From Nostocales cyanobacterium LEGE 11386 (GTDB lineage Bacteria; Cyanobacteriota; Cyanobacteriia; Cyanobacteriales; Nostocaceae), in contig JADEXK010000001.1 in assembly GCA_015207155.1 (NCBI GenBank), forward strand, positions 124,001 to 188,000: 64,000 bases of DNA, written 5' to 3'. Made by a program: the position numbers and the translations under genes. Shown here one piece after another: positions 27,275 to 35,610 of this stretch. The first letter of the stretch is position 1. Each line of letters begins with the position of its first letter. A model generated the notes under the pieces. It was not told where the DNA came from and made no database searches. It saw only the letters and a list, made by a program, of their open reading frames with translations.

Positions 27275-29116
27275 GTGTCAGAATCTCTGCCATTACGCGA
27301 TAGCTATCTCGCTTTAATTGATGAAATTGTCCAAGCCACGCTCCAGGGCAAAATTAGCTCTGTAGAAATGGTGTATCAATTATTGCAGAAAAATATAACT
27401 TCGGGGACAGGAGAAGTCTTTGAATTAGCTTTGAGCGATCGCCTCAGCACCATTCAAGCTCAAGTGGATAGTCAAACAGATGAACTGAAGAAAGCTAAGG
27501 CTAATCGGAGTTTAAGAGCAATCAAGACTATTCAAAGTCAATGGCAGCGTTACGGAGAGCAAAATAAAGCTACAGAAGCGATCGCCTCGGCAGTTAAAGA
27601 AATTACTACAGCTGCTACTGATGAGCGTCTAGCTATATTTTTACGCATTATTGACCCGAATCAGAAGCACCCACCGAATGTACAGCAACTACAGCAATTA
27701 TCCAAAGCTTTACAACAGTTTGCTCAAGTAAATACTGATTTACCAGAAATATCACAGGGAATTACCAGTGGTTTAACTACTTGGCAACGGCTGCAAGACC
27801 ATTTGGTAAGTTGGATGTATGAGCGAAATCAGCAATTAGGATTTGGTGGCGTACCTGGAGAAAGTGGCCCTTGGGCAACTTGGGCCAAGCAGGTTAATAG
27901 TGATATCGCCCAAGCGTTGTTTCGGACTTTAGCCATGGAACAATCTGCCATTGAATTTGCCGAACGCCAAAGTAATATTACGCTGAGTGATTGGGTAGAA
28001 ATTGCCTTAATTTTGCAGTACTTGCAACGAGGTTTAGTTAACTGGTTCGACCAACAAGCCTATAACATTCAAGCAGGGTCAAAGTTGTCAATTTCTACTT
28101 TTTTGACCTTTGCAGTGATTTGGAGTCAGTTAGCAAATGGTTTTCGTAGCAGGGCAGTATACAGTAATGCCTGTTCTCAAATCATGCTGCAAATTTTACG
28201 CAATTTTTCCCAGCGTTCATATTTTCCCCTCTACGGTGGAATTTTCGCTTCGTTTTCGGGCAGTTCTTTACGGGATGCTTTAGATTATCTGGATGAACCA
28301 CTGCGACAAGTTGAAGGAACCCAAGAAAAAGCCAGAATATTGACGCTTTTAGGCTATTCGCAACGGGCATTAGGGCAATACCAACGCTCAATTCAGTTTC
28401 ATCAGCAAGCACTGGAAATAGCCAGAAATGCAGGCGATCGCCCCTGTGAAATTGCTAATCTCAACCACCTCAGCCGTACTTATGTGCAAGAGCAGAATTA
28501 TGCTGAGGCCATTAATTATAGTCAACGGGCATTAATGCTGAGTCGGCAAGCAGGGAACCGGACAGGAGAAGCCAACGCCCTGGTAAATTTAGGTTACAGC
28601 GAAGTGATGCAAGCGCAACAACTGAAACAAATAGAAACAGAAGTCTACGAAACGGCAATTAACTATTTAGAACAAGGTTTAAAGTTATCAGAACAGTTAG
28701 GAGATATTCAAAGTAAAGCCTTATGTTACAGTAGTTTAGGCATTGCCTATCTAGTTATAAATCAGCCACAAGAGGCAATTCCATATTTAGAAAATGGTTT
28801 TAAAACAGCCCAAGTTTCCGGTGATTTATATCTCCAAGGACGCAACTTAGCTTACTTAGCTGAAGCTTATTACAATTTACAAAATTCAGAAAAAGCTATT
28901 TACACTGGCAGTTTAGGAATGTACCTTTTGGAGCAAATTGCCTCTAGTGAATGGCGACAACCAGCAGGATTACTCACAATATTACAAGGTCAAATAGGGG
29001 CAGAAGCTTTCCAAAGTTTATTACAGCAACAGCGCTCTAAAATGATTGCAATTATCGGTGTAGATGGATATGATTATATTCCTCAATTGTTAGCAACATA
29101 CAAAGAAAGTATGTAA
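27275..29116 (+). CDS. TPR-repeat protein
   Basis: This 613-residue protein has an N-terminal helical region of about 330 residues with no recognised domain, then five or so tetratricopeptide repeats (about 345-560). Typical units are LGYSQRALGQYQRSIQFHQQ, LSRTYVQEQNYAEAINYSQR and LGIAYLVINQPQEAIPYLEN. There is no signal peptide, so it is probably a cytoplasmic scaffold. The start is GTG at 27275. It converges with the DevA-like gene, with repeats and a strong palindrome between them. Confidence 0.85.
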   Translation: MSESLPLRDSYLALIDEIVQATLQGKISSVEMVYQLLQKNITSGTGEVFELALSDRLSTIQAQVDSQTDELKKAKANRSLRAIKTIQSQWQRYGEQNKATEAIASAVKEITTAATDERLAIFLRIIDPNQKHPPNVQQLQQLSKALQQFAQVNTDLPEISQGITSGLTTWQRLQDHLVSWMYERNQQLGFGGVPGESGPWATWAKQVNSDIAQALFRTLAMEQSAIEFAERQSNITLSDWVEIALILQYLQRGLVNWFDQQAYNIQAGSKLSISTFLTFAVIWSQLANGFRSRAVYSNACSQIMLQILRNFSQRSYFPLYGGIFASFSGSSLRDALDYLDEPLRQVEGTQEKARILTLLGYSQRALGQYQRSIQFHQQALEIARNAGDRPCEIANLNHLSRTYVQEQNYAEAINYSQRALMLSRQAGNRTGEANALVNLGYSEVMQAQQLKQIETEVYETAINYLEQGLKLSEQLGDIQSKALCYSSLGIAYLVINQPQEAIPYLENGFKTAQVSGDLYLQGRNLAYLAEAYYNLQNSEKAIYTGSLGMYLLEQIASSEWRQPAGLLTILQGQIGAEAFQSLLQQQRSKMIAIIGVDGYDYIPQLLATYKESM

Positions 29117-29164
29117 TTGATTAAAGAAGGAAAAAGTTTGGAGTCAGAAGGAAGAAGGAAAATT

Positions 29165-29310
29165 AGTGGTGGTCACTGAGCAGTTCGACAGGAGTTCGGC
29201 GAAGGCTCACTCGAGCCGCTCACTGTATCACCTGTCGAAGTGGGGATTGAAACCCACGACTAATTGCAGACCGCCAAATCATAGATGTGGTAGGGGATTT
29301 AAACCTATTT
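29165..29310. repeat. Dispersed-repeat remnant between convergent genes
   Basis: This spacer contains GTGGTCACTGAGC, GTTCGACAGG and CCTGTCGAAGTGG pieces in inverted arrangement, a pattern typical of Nostoc dispersed palindromes. Two short motifs resembling the end of a cyanobacterial CRISPR repeat (GGGGATTGAAAC at 29242 and GGGGATTTAAAC at 29293) are 51 bp apart and have no further copies, so I do not call an array. Confidence 0.45.
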
Positions 29311-29313
29311 TGC

Positions 29314-29363
29314 AAGAAGAAAGAAGACTTCTTTCTTCTTCCCTCTTCCCTCTTCCCTCTTCC
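29314..29363. terminator. Perfect palindrome and CTTCCCT tandem repeat, likely bidirectional terminator
   Basis: A perfect 27-bp palindrome (arms AAGAAGAAAGAAG and CTTCTTTCTTCTT, one central base) at 29314-29340 is followed by about three CTTCCCT units. It lies just after the end of the convergent TPR gene and just before the end of the DevA-like gene. The stem is AT-rich, so terminator activity is an inference from position. Confidence 0.4.
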
Positions 29364-29367
29364 TTAT

Positions 29368-30063
29368 TTAAGTAACTGTCATCAGTGAAAGTTGACCATC
29401 TTCCATATTAATAATGCGATCGGCAATATCTAAAATCCGATTGTCGTGAGTTACCAACATGATAGTGCATCCTTGTTCTTTTGCTAGACGCTGCATTAGG
29501 TCTACAACATCTCGACCTGTCTTTTTATCTAATGCCGCAGTTGGCTCATCTGCTAAAACTAATTTAGGGTGACTCACTAAAGCACGAGCGATCGCTACAC
29601 GTTGTTTTTGTCCTCCTGAAAGGCTGTCAGGATAGTAGTCAACGCGCTCCCCCAATCCCACTTCCTGAAGCATTGCTTCAGATTTAGTGCGTGCTTCTTG
29701 ACTGCTAATATCTTCATGCAGCTCAATTGACATTTGCACATTTTGTCTAGCACTCATAAATGGTAATAAATTATGAGCTTGGAAAATATAACCGATGTGG
29801 CGACGAGTTTGCACCATTTTTTCTTCATTTGCGCCATGCATTTCTTCGCCTAAAATTTTAATACTTCCCTCTTGAACGGAACGCAAAGCCCCAATTAATG
29901 ATAATAAAGTAGTTTTTCCAGAGCCAGAAGGACCAGTCATTATGACAATTTCTCCCGGATATATTTCCAGGTTAATATCAAATAAGACCTGTTTTTTTAA
30001 AGAACTATTGCCATAATAATGGTTGAGATTACTAATAGCTATTACAGGTTGCGTAATATACAT
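29368..30063 (-). CDS. devA: DevA-family ABC exporter ATPase
   Basis: This ATPase of about 231 residues belongs to the MacB/LolD/DevA branch. Walker A is GPSGSGKTT, the Q-loop region reads IGYIFQAHNLLPF, the signature is LSGGQKQR, Walker B is LVLADEPTAALD and the H-loop is LVTHD. IGYIFQAHNLL is typical of DevA proteins. I use the internal ATG at 30063 rather than an upstream TTG. It closes the nine-gene minus-strand cluster and should power export by the DevC/DevB-like proteins encoded upstream. Several DevBCA paralogues exist per genome, so this need not be the heterocyst-glycolipid exporter itself. Confidence 0.92.
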   Translation of the reverse strand: MYITQPVIAISNLNHYYGNSSLKKQVLFDINLEIYPGEIVIMTGPSGSGKTTLLSLIGALRSVQEGSIKILGEEMHGANEEKMVQTRRHIGYIFQAHNLLPFMSARQNVQMSIELHEDISSQEARTKSEAMLQEVGLGERVDYYPDSLSGGQKQRVAIARALVSHPKLVLADEPTAALDKKTGRDVVDLMQRLAKEQGCTIMLVTHDNRILDIADRIINMEDGQLSLMTVT

Positions 30064-30128
30064 AGCCGTAGTCAAATAGGTTAGGACAGTATTGATTGTT
30101 GAAATCCTTGAAGCAAATAGGTTTACAC

Positions 30129-30206
30129 GGGCTTTACGCCCTGCTACGCTCTAAGCGCAGCTATGCCCGCAGGGCTTTACAGTACTCAGTATTCAGCACT
30201 CAGCAC
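30129..30206. repeat. Dispersed repeat copy (GCGCAGCTATGCCCGCAGGG unit) and heptamers
   Basis: A single unit of the repeat found doubled at 35501-35593 and, inverted, at 43078-43170, with tandem TCAGCAC heptamers at its right side (30185-30206). It lies between the DevA-like and DevC-like genes, so the cluster transcript would carry it. Confidence 0.75.
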
Positions 30207-30219
30207 TTTAATATAGTCC

Positions 30220-31395
30220 TTAAAAAATATCAGCCGGATCTGCGGATTTTAGTTTACCCACCGCAGTAGCACCAGAAATAAAACACATAATGATAGTTGA
30301 TGCTAGGACAAATGTTGCTCTGGGGAAATTCATCACAATTGGTAGCAAGGTAGCTTGTTTAGCAAATTCATATTGAATTACAGAAATCAGTAAACCTGGT
30401 ATATAACCTAAAATGGCAATAAACAAGGCTTGTTGCAGCACCATAGACAACAGATAATTATGACGATATCCCATTGCTTTGAGAGTGGCATATTCTGCTA
30501 AATGTTCCGAAACATTGCTATAAAGAATTTGATAAACAACCACCACGCCGACAATAATTCCTAGAGCTACTCCTAAGTTAAAAATAAAGCCAATTGCTGT
30601 ACTACTTTGCCAATAATTTTTTTCAAAAGCTATTAATTCGGATTTTGAGAGAACTTTCACATCTTTGGGTAAGTAGTCTTTCAGTTTCTTGACAAAAGCA
30701 TCAGCATCATTTCCAGGTTTTAATTTAATCAAGCCAATATTAATCAAGCCTTGCTGCCGACCACTGAAAATTCTGAGAAAGTTAAGATGGCTAGTAAGTA
30801 AATTACCATCAGATCCGAACGAGGTTCCCAGCTCGAATAATCCCGCTACTTGAACTTTGCGATTTATACCGCGATCGCTAATTTCTGCTGTGACGTTGCG
30901 CTGTTTTTCAAAGTCTGCCACAATAGGGCCAAATTCAGAGCGAGAACTACGATCAAATAAAACCATATCAGGTAATTTCAGGAAATTAATATTATCCTCA
31001 ACTCCTGGAAAATTAAATATTGACTCTCTATCTTGAAATTCAAAACCAATCACAAAAATATTGCGCCAATAATCTCTAGTTTCGGGGTTTTTCCACTGCC
31101 CAAAACCCAAATAAATAGGATTGACAAAATCTACTTCCTCAAATGCCAAAGCTTGAGTTAAGCGTCTTTCGGGAAAGCTCTCCATCGCAATTAAGGATGT
31201 AGAACGCGGACTAATTAAAAAACAATCACCTTGTAAACCTTCATGGAGACGAACCGCACTATCAAACAAAGCATCACGAATGCCAAGCTGCATAAAAACA
31301 ATGACAACTGCAAAGATAACTCCGGAAAGTGCAACAATTAATCGAGTTCTTTGATGGCTAAGTTGTAACCAGGCTGTAGGTAATTTACTGAACAT
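30220..31395 (-). CDS. devC: DevC-family ABC exporter permease
   Basis: This 391-residue MacB/FtsX-type permease has one N-terminal helix (LIVALSGVIFAVVIVFMQLGI, near residue 21), a large extracytoplasmic domain of about 220 residues, then three C-terminal helices (near 270-380). DevC proteins join the DevA ATPase and the DevB adaptor to push amphipathic products to TolC-like outer-membrane channels. The gene starts 9 bp after the DevB-like stop, so the two are tightly coupled. No deviations were noticed. Confidence 0.93.
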   Translation of the reverse strand: MFSKLPTAWLQLSHQRTRLIVALSGVIFAVVIVFMQLGIRDALFDSAVRLHEGLQGDCFLISPRSTSLIAMESFPERRLTQALAFEEVDFVNPIYLGFGQWKNPETRDYWRNIFVIGFEFQDRESIFNFPGVEDNINFLKLPDMVLFDRSSRSEFGPIVADFEKQRNVTAEISDRGINRKVQVAGLFELGTSFGSDGNLLTSHLNFLRIFSGRQQGLINIGLIKLKPGNDADAFVKKLKDYLPKDVKVLSKSELIAFEKNYWQSSTAIGFIFNLGVALGIIVGVVVVYQILYSNVSEHLAEYATLKAMGYRHNYLLSMVLQQALFIAILGYIPGLLISVIQYEFAKQATLLPIVMNFPRATFVLASTIIMCFISGATAVGKLKSADPADIF

Positions 31396-31404
31396 AATTT
31401 TTGG

Positions 31405-32727
31405 TTAATTGCTAATGCTTTGTCTGGTTTCTGATGTATTAATCACCACTTTGACCTGTAAATTAGTTAAGCCTGCAACTCGCTGACTAGCTTCTGGATC
31501 GAGCTTAATTTTTACTTCGACTACTCTGGCATCTGCATCAGCAACGGGGTCAGTACCTAGCGCATCTTTTTTGCCAATTTGTAAACCAATTTCATCTACT
31601 GTTCCTTGTAAATCGCCTATTACTCTATCACCCCTAATTGTGGCTGTTTGACCTATACTGACTCTAGTAATATCGGTTTCATAAACTTCTGCCGTTACAT
31701 ACATTTGGTCAGTGTTTCCTAAGTCAACAATTCCCTCATTGCCAATTAGTTCACCTGGCCAGGTATGAACTTTCAGAACTTGACCATCTCTAGGCGATCG
31801 CACATAAGCTAAATCTAAATCTGCCCTAGCCCGTTGAGCTGCTGCTTGTGCAGCTTCAAATTCCATTTGAGCAATTTGTACATCCACAGGACGAACTTCT
31901 GCAACTGAGTCTAGGGTGGCTTGCGCTTCTTTAATCTGCTTTTGATTTGTGGCTACTGTGCGATTTAGGTTAGCTTTTGCTTCTTGAATATCTTCTTGAT
32001 AAGAATTCACAATGCGGCTGAGATTTGCTTGGGCTTCCTTGAGCCGTTCTTGATTGGTGTCCCGTTGCAGGCAAAAACTATCACGTTGTTGAGCTGCTAC
32101 CGCCCCATCTTTATATAAATTCTCATAGCGCTCACAATCAGTTTGGGAATTTCGCAACTCAGCTTTGATTCGCCCAATCGTCGCTTCTTGGGCGCTCTTT
32201 TCCCCTTGCAACTTAGCCTGTAAGCTAGCGATAGCGGCTCTTTGGGTGGCGATTTGTCCTTCTAACTCAGCCTTTGTGCCTTGAAACCTGGCATCTTGAG
32301 CTGTGATGTCACCTCTTTTCGCACCAGCTTTGACTTGCAGTAGACGAGCTTGGGCAACTTTGATTTGTGTTTGCGCCTGTTGCAGAGATGCTTCCAAGCG
32401 ATCGCGGCTGTCTAGAATGGCGATGACTTGGCCAGACTCAACTTTATCTCCCCTTTTCACTAGCAGTTGCTTCACTCTTGCTCCTTCCTGGAAAGCTGGT
32501 GCAGATATGGCAATTACTTCGTCTTTAGGTTCCAAAAACCCCGTAGCAGCAACAGCACCAATATCAATATTCGTAGTAGCTAGGGTAGTTGGTGGCGGAC
32601 TGGAATTTGCTGACTGGAAACGTAATACAGAATAAGTAGTCACAGCACCTGTAATTAAAGCGCCTGTAACGAGGAGAATAGTTGTTACCAAGCTTGTAGA
32701 TTTAAAAGTTAGTGGCGATTTCATTTG
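31405..32727 (-). CDS. devB: DevB-family membrane-fusion (HlyD-like) protein
   Basis: About 440 residues with one N-terminal membrane helix (near 10-32), a split lipoyl/barrel-sandwich part (APAFQEGARVKQLLVKRGDKVESGQ), a long Ala/Gln-rich coiled-coil hairpin (about 105-285) and a beta-barrel region. It is the periplasmic adaptor of a DevBCA exporter. I chose the ATG at 32727 (GGGA upstream, and it places the helix at the N-terminus) over a TTG sixteen codons earlier. As part of the cluster it probably connects the product of the PKS genes to an outer-membrane channel. Confidence 0.92.
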   Translation of the reverse strand, partial: QMKSPLTFKSTSLVTTILLVTGALITGAVTTYSVLRFQSANSSPPPTTLATTNIDIGAVAATGFLEPKDEVIAISAPAFQEGARVKQLLVKRGDKVESGQVIAILDSRDRLEASLQQAQTQIKVAQARLLQVKAGAKRGDITAQDARFQGTKAELEGQIATQRAAIASLQAKLQGEKSAQEATIGRIKAELRNSQTDCERYENLYKDGAVAAQQRDSFCLQRDTNQERLKEAQANLSRIVNSYQEDIQEAKANLNRTVATNQKQIKEAQATLDSVAEVRPVDVQIAQMEFEAAQAAAQRARADLDLAYVRSPRDGQVLKVHTWPGELIGNEGIVDLGNTDQMYVTAEVYETDITRVSIGQTATIRGDRVIGDLQGTVDEIGLQIGKKDALGTDPVADADARVVEVKIKLDPEASQRVAGLTNLQVKVVINTSETRQSISN

Positions 32728-32884
32728 AGCATCCCATAAAAAACTAAAAAAGCTCGGATCATCAAGTTTTATCAACTATAGTGGAGGTTAGTATTTCATA
32801 AATCCATAACTGATAAAATAACCCATTAGTAGAGACTTTAGCTATTCACTAAAATTACGAACTTATGTAAATTTATTCTGAGCT

Positions 32885-33250
32885 TTACTGGAAATGCTTG
32901 GTAATTCGCAGTGCAGGTTTGCCATCTACTAAAGTTAGGTAAAGACATTTTTTATTCAGAGTATCAGAAATCCAGCAATATATGGGAATTCCTGGGGAAT
33001 TTGCCGATTCATTCACTACTTGTGGTAAATCTCCAAAAGTCACAGTTTTCTTAGTTTTACCTAGATTCACGGCTGAAAGTGCTGCTGCTAGGATAAACAT
33101 TGAACCGATGTCACCTAAACTTCTGGTTTCGAGTGAAATAGTTTGCCCTATCTTCAGGTCATTGAGTTCCAGTTCAGAAAGACTTAATCCCAAGAGATGC
33201 AGTCCTTTATGAATTTCATTCGTGGTTGGGGTCGATGTTAACTCAGACAT
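32885..33250 (-). CDS. Small unknown protein between halogenase-like and exporter genes
   Basis: This 121-residue protein was not recognised. It has no signal peptide and one moderately hydrophobic stretch (IGSMFILAAALSAVNLG, near residue 47), followed by beta-type segments and a C-terminus ending ..LRITKHFQ. It lies between halogenase-like 1 and the exporter genes on the same strand, so it may bind or carry the product, but that is only context. Confidence 0.65.
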   Translation of the reverse strand: MSELTSTPTTNEIHKGLHLLGLSLSELELNDLKIGQTISLETRSLGDIGSMFILAAALSAVNLGKTKKTVTFGDLPQVVNESANSPGIPIYCWISDTLNKKCLYLTLVDGKPALRITKHFQ

Positions 33251-33553
33251 GGTTTTTAAATTTATTCCTCAATAATGAAAACATGTGGAGAAAGTGGAAT
33301 TCTATGATGCACTTGATGTAAAAGTGCTGAGTGTTGAGTGCTGAGTGCTGAGTGCTGAGTAAGAAGAATGCCTGGTACTTTCGCGCTCAGTAAATACCTC
33401 ACCCTTTGTGGGTAGTCTTTTAATTCAGCAACGCCAGATGCTCCACTACAGCGCTGCGCGCATCCTGCGACGGAGAGACCCCTACGTACCCGTCACTGGC
33501 TCCACCTTGCGGGAAGCCACAGCAGTGTCTACAGGACTCTTCATCGTGTTGAG
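33251..33553. repeat. Repeat-filled spacer in the PKS cluster
   Basis: About 300 bp with five tandem GTGCTGA/GTGTTGA heptamers (about 33324-33360), a weak hairpin (CACCCTTTGTGGGT near 33402) that recurs in stronger form near 43207, and GC-rich dispersed-repeat sequence at 33450-33545. No gene was seen. The stretch could weaken or break transcription between the halogenase-like and the exporter genes. Confidence 0.6.
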
Positions 33554-35404
33554 CTAGGACAGTACAGATAACTCTGGCAGCCTTGGTACAGCTTGCTCAC
33601 TTGATTGTTGATCCGTGCATGGTGAGTCTATTTCTGGAGTCCAAGGCTGTAACTGAGCTTGGTATTGGTAGTTTTTGAATTCTTGACGCATCTTTTCCAC
33701 TTGACTGTTAGCAGGCAAATTGCGAGTCTGGAAGCGGTAGATTAATTCTCCGATGGCAGTATAGCTCGACAAAGCCAGTAAACGGAAGATATTGTAAAGC
33801 GATCGCGGTGCTAGCAACCCTGCTAAACCAAAGCCTTTCCACTGAAACATGGTGTACCAAATTGCTACGTAGTAGTAAGCAGATTTGATACTAGCAAAGA
33901 TATTGGTTCGTCCTGGTTCATACTTAGCGTTTTCCAGGTAGTCATCAAAGCGCTTAGATGTGTAGTATTCTCCGATTAATTGATCTGCTCTGTAACAATC
34001 CAAAATACCTAAATTAGTGCCTCGATCCAGTTGGTTGAACTGTTTATGTACATCAGCCAAAACTCCATCGATATTGGCACTAAAAGCTTGGGTGAATTGG
34101 GGGACAAAGGTAATATCCAGGTGTCGTTTACCAATAAACAAAGGCAAAATAATCCCAAACCACCACATATACTCAAAGTAAATCCGCCAACTCATCACAC
34201 TAGCATTGCCTAATTGCTTGGCATGATAGCGCATGACGCCATTAGCACTACGTGCCATTGTTAGATTAAACTCGTTAAAAGCAAAGCGTTTCTGTTCCGC
34301 ATTGGCTTCTCCTGCTAACTTGGCGCGAATGATTTCGGTAATGCTTTCCGCAGCAAAAGAAATCATCGTTGCACCATAGGAATAGAAAGCATCGAAGATA
34401 TAAGCTGCATCACCCAGCACATACCAGTTATCGGGAGAAAATACCATTTTGCTGCTATGCGCTACTCTCGGCAAGTAATGGAAATCAATTTGTTCACCAC
34501 TAGTGATCAGTTTATAGAGATGGGTATGATTTGCTTTCAAGAAAGCGAGGAATTTCTCGCGAGTATTAATCTGTTCACTAGGAATGACCTCATGATGGTG
34601 AATAACCCCAATCGACAGTTCTAAAGGATCTGTGCTGGTAGGAATCATCCATAACCAATGTCCATGACCAAACCAGTGATTGGTTGCATACCAGTGACTA
34701 GCAGTAGCACTGGTAGGATCATAACCATCATGGAACAGCGATCGATCCATATTTCTCACCCGTAGCCATGCCGAGCCATTATTTACACCGTAGAGATTGT
34801 CAGACCCTTCACCGCCACCAACTTGATTAAAAATCAAATTGTTTGTTTTGTTGCCAATAATGAACCTGCGACCTGCGGCGTCAATTACGTGCTTGGCTTT
34901 TATTTCTATGACTTCACCGTTAACCTTGCTCTTAACCGTCTTAATTGCATCACCTGGTGTTAGGTCAACATCTAAAACGCGACCATTATAGAAAACCGCA
35001 CCCATCTCCTTATTCATTTGCAACACATCGCGCTCAAACTTAGAGCGGTTCATATGAAAAGTAGTAATTGATGGTTGCCGATTATCCCAAATACTCAAGT
35101 AGTCATCAATAGTTTCGGTACGAGCAGGGTCTTTAGGCCAATGAAAATTCAAACCAAACTTTGGTGTATGATTTTCGATCATGTACTCATAAAGACCCAA
35201 TTCTTTAGTCACAAAAAGCGAAGATACTTCAACCAAAGATTCGCCAACTTTCAAGTCTTTATCAGTCCGTTCTTCCGGTCGAGGGTCGATGAGGGCAACT
35301 TTGATATTGGGGATGTTGAGCATCAAATGCCTTGCCTGGCAAATACCAGCAAATCCTGCACCCATAATTACAACGTCATATTCATGAGACTGGCTAGTAT
35401 ACAT
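33554..35404 (-). CDS. Flavin-dependent halogenase-like FAD monooxygenase 1
   Basis: This 616-residue flavoprotein has GxGxxG at 15-20 (GAGFAG) and GES at 54-56. A lysine at 82 (TPKFGLNF) lies where the catalytic Lys of tryptophan halogenases is found, WLWMIP at 250-255 is the W-x-W-x-I-P halogenase signature, and GDAAYIFDAFYSYG (331-344) is the FAD-binding region. In the usual D-P-x-x-S-x-G part the Pro is replaced by Ala. Families with W-x-W-x-I-P chlorinate or brominate activated substrates, but some members are plain oxidases. It is 206 bp downstream of its paralogue, a clear tandem duplication with near-identical N-terminal halves. The C-terminal 200 residues, with two hydrophobic stretches, are unusual and may attach it to the membrane. 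Confidence 0.82.
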   Translation of the reverse strand: MYTSQSHEYDVVIMGAGFAGICQARHLMLNIPNIKVALIDPRPEERTDKDLKVGESLVEVSSLFVTKELGLYEYMIENHTPKFGLNFHWPKDPARTETIDDYLSIWDNRQPSITTFHMNRSKFERDVLQMNKEMGAVFYNGRVLDVDLTPGDAIKTVKSKVNGEVIEIKAKHVIDAAGRRFIIGNKTNNLIFNQVGGGEGSDNLYGVNNGSAWLRVRNMDRSLFHDGYDPTSATASHWYATNHWFGHGHWLWMIPTSTDPLELSIGVIHHHEVIPSEQINTREKFLAFLKANHTHLYKLITSGEQIDFHYLPRVAHSSKMVFSPDNWYVLGDAAYIFDAFYSYGATMISFAAESITEIIRAKLAGEANAEQKRFAFNEFNLTMARSANGVMRYHAKQLGNASVMSWRIYFEYMWWFGIILPLFIGKRHLDITFVPQFTQAFSANIDGVLADVHKQFNQLDRGTNLGILDCYRADQLIGEYYTSKRFDDYLENAKYEPGRTNIFASIKSAYYYVAIWYTMFQWKGFGLAGLLAPRSLYNIFRLLALSSYTAIGELIYRFQTRNLPANSQVEKMRQEFKNYQYQAQLQPWTPEIDSPCTDQQSSEQAVPRLPELSVLS

Positions 35405-35500
35405 TGATAATTCCTTTGTTAACTAACAAATGTGTGTGGAAATATGAGAACTAGAGAAATTTTTTCTAGATATCTGCGTGAGAAAAGCTAAGGTCTTTTA

Positions 35501-35593
35501 ACTCAGCACGGGCTATAAGCGCAGCTATGCCCGCAGGGCTTTACGCCCCGCTACCGCTATAAGCGCAGCTATGCCCGCAGGGCTTTACAGCAC
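35501..35593. repeat. Double copy of the dispersed repeat (direct orientation)
   Basis: Two units with the core GCGCAGCTATGCCCGCAGGG are separated by a CGCCCCGCTACCGCT linker, with the heptamer ACTCAGCAC at the left and TTTACAGCAC at the right. It is nearly identical over about 93 bp to the reverse complement of 43078-43170. It lies between the two halogenase-like genes. Confidence 0.85.
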
Positions 35594-35610
35594 TTTCATC
35601 TCAGCACTCT

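Noticed and set aside
29242..29304. Two motifs similar to the 3' end of cyanobacterial CRISPR repeats (GGGGATTGAAAC and GGGGATTTAAAC)
   Set aside because: Only two, diverged from each other and 51 bp apart, too short for repeat plus spacer, with no cas genes nearby. More likely chance or dispersed-repeat sequence.
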